In this document: positions 56,451-64,000 of the stretch, piece by piece
Layout: each line of letters opens with the position of its first letter
How positions within the stretch are numbered: position 1 is the first letter of the stretch
Source: Leuctra nigra
Taxonomy: Eukaryota > Arthropoda > Insecta > Plecoptera > Leuctridae
DNA length: 64,000 bases
Reading direction: 5' to 3'
NCBI GenBank assembly: GCA_934045905.1
Contig: OW203764.1
Coordinates: forward strand, 25,098,954-25,162,953
Program-made: the position numbers and the translations under genes
The notes under the pieces: generated by a model
Databases searched by the model: none
What the model was told of the DNA's origin: nothing
The model's input: only the letters and a program-made list of their open reading frames with translations

Positions 56451-59372
56451 CTAAATGCAAAAGCAGTACAGTTTCAGATGGTAGTCTGATACACACGCAC
56501 TCTGATTGCGGTAACTGTTGATGCGGCTGACTGTGCCCGCCACATTGATGTTCATGGCCGTCTGCACGTGTATCGTCGCCTCGAACACGGCGTTGCCCGG
56601 GACAGTCTCGACAACCACCACATAGTCGAGCACAGCGTCTGTCTTGGTAAAGTTGCCGCTGTGCTCGACGTGGACGTGGAGGCTCACGTCATGCACCACC
56701 GCCAACTCCAGCACGGCGCACTGCGGTAATGACACCAACAACAAGTTCAGATGGTTCACGAGGAACTCCGCCATCTCGGTCGCGACACGCGAGTCTGTTG
56801 TCAACGGCTCGCTCTCTTGACACGTGCACCAGTGCGGCCCGATGCCACCCTCCTGACATGTGCGTTGATCGCTGACGGGGAGAAACAGACTCGACCCTCT
56901 CGGCCGAGGCGTCAGAGACTCCAGCTCGCGACTCCTGGCTCGGATCGCCGGCTGCGTCAGCTGGGAGAGTTTCATGAAGTCGGCCAGAGTGTAGTGGAGG
57001 TCGAACGGAGTCGTGAGTCGCCGAGTGTTTCGACGGAGGTTGACGAGAGCCTCGGTGAAGTTGTGTCTGAACCACGGGGGGAAGATGAACGAGAGCAGTG
57101 GAAGTCGCTCCTCGAGACGACCTTGACGTGTTATTCGTATCGGCCCGTAGCGGATGCCGTGGTCGCTCATCAGCACCAGCACAGTCCGCTTCATCGCCTC
57201 CGACGACAGCAGCCGACGCAGGACGCTCTCGTACAGCGCGTCACCGAGGCGCGGCGTGTTGAGGAAGTCGTGAGTCAAACTCGCTGCCCAGAAGAAACCG
57301 AAAGAGCGCCTTGCCGTCAACGAAGAGACGAACTTTGACGCGTATTGGAGAAGCACTTCGACTTGTAGACGCGTTTCAATGCATAGCCTGGTGTTCTTTA
57401 TTTTAAAGTGTCCACAGGTCTCCTCGTACAAATTGATGTACGGTCTCATGTAGTAGTCTGTAGGTGGCAAGACAAACCCCACTTTAAAGTAACTGAAGAT
57501 CCCCATCCACGGTTCATCCTCGCCGAAAGCTGTCCGATACCCAGCTTCACTGAAGTTGTTCCACAAGAAGTTACAGTTATCAAATGATGCATTACGGTTT
57601 GGCCAACACGACTCTTTCAACTCCTCTTCTGTTCTTCCCGTGAGGACTGGCACGAGGTTTGGAAACGTGTTGTCGCCGACTTTGTTGTAACCGAGCATCT
57701 CCACTGCCTCCATCTCCTTGAGCAGCGCGGCAGTCCGCGGCATCTGTCGGTGGAAGTTGAGTCTTGAGACGCCGTCGATGCCCAAGATGAGGACACTGAC
57801 GCCGTCCTCGTCTTCCTCGGCCAGCTCACATCGCCTCTCGACACCCTCCTTGAGAGGGGTGAAGCCGTGGTAGTCGATGTACGTCTCCATGCCGTCCATC
57901 TGGCACACAACCTCCACGAACTCGTCGACGATGGTCGCCTCTGACTCGAACCGGATGCAGTCCTTCGCATACCTTCGAGAGAGGCACAGAATATTTGTCA
58001 TACGAATAGAATCTCACTTTCATTTGTTCATTTTCATGACAAAAGACAATTGCTGTCTCACCAAAACAGACAAATAAAGAACTGATCAAACAGTTTGAAA
58101 TCATACCTAAAGCTACGTTTACAGCTCGGCAACACGAGCGCCCGGGCGCGCTGACACTTTGCCGCTAGCCAATCTGGTGGCTCAGCTCGGACAGCCGAAG
58201 CGCCGTAGCGCTGACCTTGAAAGATAAACTATGTTCATCTTTCAAGGTCGGCGCGTCGAGCTGTAAAAGTAATTTTAGTTGATTTTAAACTTTTGTTGAA
58301 AGAGTATGTACTCGTTCCTCAACTCTATTGAGATCTCATTACACCCACACATTATTACGAACTTTATTCGTACGAATATATTTGTTGTTCGTTCAAACAT
58401 TTTAGAATTAAATTATAGAAATTATGGACTGCGTACTTCATAGTTACACAAGCTATTCAATTGGAACTGGGGATGAACTCACTCTATATAGTCGTCGACG
58501 TGGACCGAGTAGTCGGACATGTTCCCGTCCACCCTCCAGAACGGCCTGTAACAGCACTTGAGCGCTCTGACGTCACTGATGCTGCGCTCCACCAGCGCCT
58601 CTTGGACGATGAAGATGGCGGTCAGGTTGGATGCGACCAGCTGCTGCGTATAGTTCAAGTAATCAGAGCAGTCGAAGCGATGCAGGATCTCGATGTACTG
58701 CTTGATGAGAGGGTCGAACGGGTCCATGGCGGGGATCCGACATCCAGGGGTGTCGACATCGAATGCAGAGGGCGTCGCATGGCTGCGGGGACGCAGGATC
58801 GCAACTGGAAGAGATTATAACGTAGATGCGATAGCGGGGGGGGGGGGGGTACACATTATTCTTTTATTCATTCTCACATAACCCATTTTACATATCCCAT
58901 GTGATTTGCATTTTAAGACCCCCACATCATCCCCTTCAAAATAAATGAACTGCACTCTCTGCTGATGACAGGACGAACTTTCATGATTTCTTTTCTAAAT
59001 TAATTCCGAAAAATTCAGAGAATAATACGGCATGTTTTTATTTTATCTTATTTCCTTACAAATATTATGAACATTTTCTTTATAATAATTGCCCAATTCA
59101 CTTATCGAAAATTCTTTAATTGTACAATGAATAATTTTTTAAATTATGCACAATGATTGCCATCATCAGATAGTCGACAATCTTCTTTCATTTGAGTATT
59201 GGAGTGATGTGGAAAGAGAGATCTTGTTATGTTAGCGAATGAAAGCTCACTTACTTTGGACGAATTCTATCAAGTAGATAGTTGCTCCTAGAGAGAAGAG
59301 CAACAACCATATCCCACGAATCTTGACGTTTCGCTGAAAACCTCGGCAGCTGAAAATCGTCCAACTTCTCAT
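56451..59372 (-). CDS. DUF229 sulfatase-like type II membrane protein
   Basis: Three exons on the minus strand: 59,255-59,372, 58,483-58,804 and 56,451-57,972, joined in phase into 653 codons plus TAG. Exon 1 gives a short basic N-terminal tail and one hydrophobic segment (IWLLLFSLGATIYLIEFV, residues 21-38), a signal anchor for a lumenal or extracellular catalytic part. Exon 2 carries the family's TPGCRIPAMDPFDP motif and several cysteines. Exon 3 has the alkaline-phosphatase/sulfatase-like core: LILGIDGVSRLNFH, KVGDNTFPNL, FFWAASLTHD and the metal-site-like MSDHGIRYGPIR. The family (DUF229, PF02995) is expanded in nematodes and insects, and its substrate is not known to me. The upstream frame is closed by TAA just before the ATG at 59,370-59,372, which supports this start, although a splice acceptor is also possible there. 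No break was seen. Confidence 0.92.
58116..58269. mobile_element. Small inverted-repeat element in a DUF229-gene intron
   Basis: TTTACAGCTCG (58,118-58,128) and CGAGCTGTAAA (58,257-58,267) form the ends, with TA on both sides (58,114-58,115 and 58,270-58,271) as a possible target duplication. Inside is a perfect 13-bp hairpin GACCTTGAAAGAT / ATCTTTCAAGGTC. The sequence is GC-rich and has no frame. A Tc1/mariner-type MITE is plausible. Confidence 0.7.
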
Positions 59373-59479
59373 CTGTTAACGAAAATGTCATGATGAATTT
59401 CTTTTGAAAATAGATAATAACTACAACTTATTTGCTCTCCATATTCCAGACACTAGACAGCGACTGAAAGAGAACAATC

Positions 59480-60646
59480 CCCAGGTAACACAAAGATGTA
59501 CTATGGATATCCATAGGAGCTCCTGCCTTTTTGAGAGGGACATCCATAGTACCTCGCAAAACCTCCCAAAATCCTCCCATACGCCTCCTATTGCCTGCCT
59601 TTTGTCACTCCACGCGATGTCCCTGGGACATCGCACTGCGAGATCGAAGCTCGCACATTGCGAGGATTCTTCCCATGCCGCGAGGTCGAAGCTCGCATAT
59701 TGGGAGGAATCTTCCCATGCTGCGAGGTCGAAGCTCGCACATTGGGAGGATTCATATTCCTTTATTGGGATGTTTAATCCTTTTTTAGGAGGAGGGTATG
59801 CAATTATAAAATGAAAATTCATAACAATTATTTATTAAATAAATCAAAGAAATAGAATGATAATCATTCATTTCCTTTGAAAAACACCATCTTGGGGTCT
59901 TGGCGCATTCATTCAGTCCGATTCAGTCATCTCAATGCGGATTTCATCTGCAAAAGATAATGAGAAAAACACTGTAAAATACTGATCACACAGTAATGCA
60001 TAATTGCCTAAAACTTTCCTCCGATTAATAGATATAATACAAGTATATAATACTTACATTTGAAGTGCAGATTCTTTCGATGATTGGAGATAAATATCGC
60101 GGTAATAATTTTCGCAGCTACTCAAGAATGTTAGTTTGTGCAGAGTGCATGACAGGAAATGTATTTCTTTCTACTATACCTAGTCAAATCAGTGTCACCG
60201 TGTCACTTTGTTACAAATTTTACCCCATTTAGCATAAAAAATTGCACCACAAAGCACGATAAATATGACAAAACAACCAATCGAAATTACAATCCGTAAA
60301 TCTGTTTATACACGTAATAGTATTTATTTCATTAAACTAATGTTAAATGACTCTGGTTGCCACCCTATCGCATCGCATGGAGGGAGCTCCCATGGATATC
60401 CCATGGATATCGCAAAAAGGATAAAATGGCCGCTCTGACATCTGTCTTTACCTCCCGATTTGCGAGGTACTATGGAGGTCCCATGGATATCCCAAAAAAG
60501 GATAAAATGGCCGCTCTGAAATTTGTCTTTACCTCCCAATTTGCGAGGTCCTATGGAGGTCCATAGTACATCACATTAGGATCTCCCTCTCTGCGAGGGA
60601 TCTTCCTAAATTCAGGACCTCCATAGGACCTCCCGTGTTACCTGGG
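59480..60646. mobile_element. Inverted-repeat element with CCCAGGTAACAC ends
   Basis: CCCAGGTAACAC at 59,480-59,491 and GTGTTACCTGGG at 60,635-60,646 are perfect inverted ends. Subterminal repeats include three copies of a GAGGTCGAAGCTCGCA unit of about 47 bp (59,639-59,750) and two of GGATAAAATGGCCGCTCTGA (60,418 and 60,498). Many ATGGATATCC and ATGGAGGTCC words lie in both orientations. The plus- and minus-strand frames here come from these repeats. Target duplication not found. Confidence 0.7.
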
Positions 60647-62640
60647 TCTGGACTTCACTCTAGAGGTCCTCAGTTCAACTCCTGCTGACGTCCTTTTAGT
60701 TGCCTCTCTTGGAGAAAAATTCAGTTCATATTTACCTTGTTGCAAGATCGCTTCTGTAGTACTTCTGCAGTGCATAGAAGATCACGAATAATAATTGATA
60801 AAGAAGGGTTGATTACTAACAATATTTGCACATTTCACTATGTGGAAAAATTCTGAAACCAATTTATATGTAACAATATATATAATTTGCACTCTATTAT
60901 GAATCTGTCCTTACCTCTCTGTTTTGCATAGGTATATATATAATTGTATCCAGAACCAGGTTAGATGTCAAACTACGATATAAACAGTACACGCCAAGTT
61001 CTAATCATACTAAAGCATTATTGTTAGGCACTAGAATCTTATCAATAGGTAAGCAAATTAAGTTCATTTCATTTAGTTGTTTATCTCCACTTAATTACCG
61101 CTGTAGATAGCCTTGACGTTGGACAAAACTTTTCTTTATCCTCGCTATAAGAAATAATTATACATGTATCCAGTGATGATTTCAGACGTTTTATTCGGGG
61201 GGAGGGGGGGGGAGGCTAATGATAAACTGGGGTGCAAAATTTAATCTGGAGAGGGGGGTGTGTGTACCCAAACGTAGTCCGCGTAGGAACTACTTTCATC
61301 ATGGGGGATGGGGGAATTGCGACAGCCAGAAGGGGGGTCTGGGGGGCAAAGCCTCCCAGCCTTAGGGCGTTAGGGCAGCAGGGCGTTTTTTAGAATTTAA
61401 ACCAGTTAAAAGTGATTCTTGGGGCTTTAAAATGCACAAACCAAAGCAAAAAAAAAAAATCGAATTGTTGCCCCGCAGGGCATATTTTTGAATATAAACA
61501 TTTTTAAATCGGTTCTGGGATGCTAAACTTCTCAAATTACAGCAAATAGCTCCCTATTTTTCGTTTTAATGAAAACATAATTTAAGAATTTTGTTTCTAT
61601 AGATTGTTTTGTCTCTGGGGGGTCTAAGTACCTTCTCGGGCGGGGGGGGGGGGGGGGGGGGGGGGGTTGAAAATGCGGCTGAAGCTGAAATTCTGAAATT
61701 CTGAGCTGAAATAAAGCTGAAATTCTCACATCTGATTGGTCAATGGCGCCAATCGGGAATCTTCAATCATCCAGTTTAGAGCTAGTCTCTATACACTCGA
61801 TTCAATCGGTAATTGGTAAGAATCGGATGATCGGGCAGTTCACACGCACACATCCAATGAGACTTATGGTAGAAGCAATGGTAGAAGTATACCAATTAGA
61901 TGCGTGCAATCAACCGTGTGAATGGACCTTTAGAGATATTGGTAATGCTAGACCAGTATTTATTCGAAATAAATTATACAAACAACAAATTAACAAAATT
62001 ATACAAATTATAAAAATTAAAAACGACTTAAAAAATAAATTTAAAATCGAAATTAAAAAAATTAAAAATAAAGCTTGGCGCATTGAATTTGCACCGACCA
62101 TGTAGACTTCTTCTATCTTCTTCCTACTCTCTGTCTTTCTTCGGCTCCTTTATCGTCATCTTCTTTCTTATGTTGCCTTCCTCTTGACACAATGCGCCTA
62201 GCTTTATTTTTTATTTTTTTAATTTCGATTTTAAATTTAGGTTTTAAGTCGTTTTTAATTTTTATAATTTGTTAAAGTTTACAATGATGGTTCACTTAGA
62301 TTGTATTCTTCAAATTTGGACACAACGTTAGGTTTATAGTGTTGTGTTTGGCGGCAGTAACTGGGCGAAATGATATCACGAATTTTAAGTGCGAAAATGT
62401 TTAAACAATATATTATTGCTTGGCACTTCTTTTAGATCTCAATTGTTTTAAGTGGGAAGGTGCTTGGCAGTTTTTTTTACAAGTTTTTGTTTTTGTATAT
62501 AGGTTTAGCATACCGGAAAGAGTGCCAAAATGCTACGTCTGTGGCGCCGAAGTTACCTCCATTCTACTTGATCCACATTGTGGCCAAGCTACATACATTC
62601 CACTAAAGTTGCTTTTGTTTTCTTTGATTTGTTTTTTGTA
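60647..62640. other. Gene-free interval with hairpins and G-rich tracts
   Basis: Contains a tRNA B-box-like AGTTCAACTCC near 60,672 right of the preceding element, G-rich sequence at 61,195-61,380, and a run of more than 20 G at about 61,642-61,666. An imperfect foldback pairs about 61,995-62,095 with 62,187-62,280 (TTTTAAATTTATT / AATTTAAAATCG type arms). An A/K-rich open frame at 61,743-62,105 runs into one arm of this foldback and is not credible as a gene. Confidence 0.45.
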
Positions 62641-62645
62641 AATCC

Positions 62646-63302
62646 GTCCACACTAGGTAGCAACTTTTGGTTGATAAACTTGGTTCTGCTCGTACCCAGA
62701 TCACCTTGGTTGGTGACATAATGTAAAGATCACTATTCTTCTACCATGGTTGGTGACATAATGTAAAGATCACTATTCTTCTACCATGGTTGGTGACATA
62801 ATGTAAAGATCACTATTCTTCTACCATGGTTGGTGACATAATGTAAAGATCACTATTCTTCTACCAAGGTTGGTGACATAATGTATAAAGATCACTATTC
62901 TTCTACCATGGTTGGTGACATAATGTAAAGATCACTATTCTTCTACCATGGTTGGTGACATAATGTAAAGATCACTATTCTTCTACCATAGTTGGTGACA
63001 ATGTAAAGATCACTATTCTTCTACCATAGTTGGTGACATAATGTAAAGATCACTATTCTTCTACCATGGTTGGTGACATAATGTAAAGATCACTATTCTT
63101 CTACCATGGTTGGTGACATAATGTAAAGATCACTATTCTTCTACCATAGTTGGTGACATAATGTAAAGATCACTATTCTTCTACCATAGTTGGTGACAAT
63201 GTAAAGATCACTATTCTTCTACCATGGTTGGTGACATAATGTGATGTCACCAAGTTGCCACCAAGTTGATCAACCAAAAGTTGCAAGTATGAATGGTCCA
63301 AG
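62646..63302. mobile_element. Inverted-repeat element carrying a minisatellite
   Basis: GCAACTTTTGGTTGATAAACTTGG (left, from 62,660) and its inverse CCAAGTTGATCAACCAAAAG (right, near 63,263) form terminal inverted repeats that continue imperfectly outward. Between them lies the 40-bp minisatellite. No coding capacity. Confidence 0.7.
62706..63240. repeat. 40-bp minisatellite, about 13 units
   Basis: Unit core TTGGTGACATAATGTAAAGA followed by TCACTATTCTTCTACCAT. Variants are CCATGG versus CCATAGT joints, two units lacking TA in CATAATG, and one with TATAAAG. The unit likely grew from the inner edge of the host element, since TTGGTGACAT also occurs at both of its inner borders. Confidence 0.93.
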
Positions 63303-63369
63303 TTGATCAGCATTACAGTAGTCACATGACCGGTATACTTATTCTGTTTCACTCGCCAGTAGTTACTGA

Positions 63370-63600
63370 ACAAGTTGGCTCAGGCGTTTCGGCATTCAGA
63401 AGTCCCGAGTTCGATTCCTGACGCCGTCATTCCTACTGAGTTATTTCATGACTTCCCTCAGTCGTGAGTCAAACATGTGAAAGTTCTTCTCACAACCCTT
63501 CATCCTTACTTGTCACCATCGCCTATCATCATCATAATCATTCATCCATCGTCATTAACCCAGTTGCAGATCAGTGTGACGTTAAACACAATTAAAAGAT
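63370..63600. mobile_element. tRNA-like SINE copy
   Basis: Contains a B-box match GTTCGATTCC (63,409-63,418), then TTCCCTCAGTCGTGAGT, ATCCTTACTTG, a TCATCATCATAATCAT run and a 3' end GTGTGACGTTAAACACAATT typical of LINE-mobilised retroposons. The same block order is found at 22,640-22,880. It is not a functional tRNA, since no cloverleaf could be drawn. Sequence right of 63,600 holds nothing I recognise. Confidence 0.65.
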
Positions 63601-64000
63601 ATATACAAAATAAACCAGTACATTGATACAGATTATTCCCACAGCAACCGTATCTACAAAATATCATGTTGCTAGGCCAGCAGTGGATGTTATTATTAGT
63701 CCAAATGTAATATTCCATTTTCACTACCTACACTACTACACACAGTCTCTCTGAAGGAATCGGGAAGTAAGATTACAATCTCCATGGTTTGAATTTTGTA
63801 AAAACATTATTTTTTATTCCAATGTCTCCCCTCGCCATCAAATCAATCCAGTATAAACTCTAATTGTGAACAGTAGCTTACATAACAGCAGTAGTATTTG
63901 CAGTACAGTATTGACCTCAAATAGATCGTAAGATGTTTATGACAACATTTATTGTAATATTGGTTGACAATAGCTTATTTAATTCGATGCACTGATTTGA

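Noticed and set aside
56751..57338. 195-codon plus-strand frame opposite the DUF229 gene
   Set aside because: Arginine/glutamine-rich antisense shadow of a GC-rich exon with clear family motifs on the other strand.
61743..62105. 120-codon frame with a lysine/isoleucine-rich end
   Set aside because: Its second half lies in one arm of an A/T-rich foldback; composition and position fit repeat DNA, not a gene.

Overview
This is eukaryotic nuclear DNA, most probably from an insect. The window has two multi-exon genes with GT-AG (and one GC-AG) introns, a Ty3/gypsy retrotransposon, a LINE fragment, tRNA-like SINE copies, many short inverted-repeat elements and two large tandem arrays. The insect call rests on the protein details of the CYFIP gene, including a cassette exon that I recall from insect CYFIP proteins. 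I cannot fix the order. There is nothing prokaryotic here: no operons, CRISPR, rRNA or true tRNA genes.

Layout. (1) 1-16,739: a satellite of 106-bp and 102-bp monomers, open at the left window edge, containing a 3,817-bp block present as two back-to-back copies. (2) 16,740-19,970: gene-free DNA with dispersed inverted-repeat family pieces. (3) 19,971-28,822, minus strand: a complete CYFIP/Sra-1 gene, 17 coding exons as I reconstruct it, including a 69-nt in-frame cassette exon and one GC-AG intron; 1,289 codons with the cassette. (4) 29,307-35,003: a dispersed repeat interrupted by an apparently intact, very young Ty3/gypsy element with 397-bp LTRs that read as identical. (5) 35,004-46,320: a repeat graveyard: a diverged local duplication hit by a LINE in one copy and by a CAGTG-ended inverted-repeat element (itself hit by a retroposon) in the other, and a 3-kb foldback. 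(6) 46,320-51,905: a 242-bp two-subunit tandem array with poly-C tracts. (7) 51,906-56,440: gene-poor DNA with a hAT-type 701-bp element. (8) 56,451-59,372, minus strand: a three-exon gene for a DUF229 sulfatase-like type II membrane protein, 653 codons. (9) 59,373-64,000: more inverted-repeat elements, one with a 40-bp minisatellite inside, and SINE copies.

The two host genes are unrelated in function: CYFIP is a core subunit of the WAVE actin-nucleation regulator, and the DUF229 protein is an orphan ectoenzyme-like protein. The rest is mobile and tandem DNA. I did not find a convincing new gene system. The observations I rate highest are the CYFIP cassette exon, the satellite's higher-order structure and its built-in dyad, the two-subunit C-tract array, and the gag-pol slippery site.
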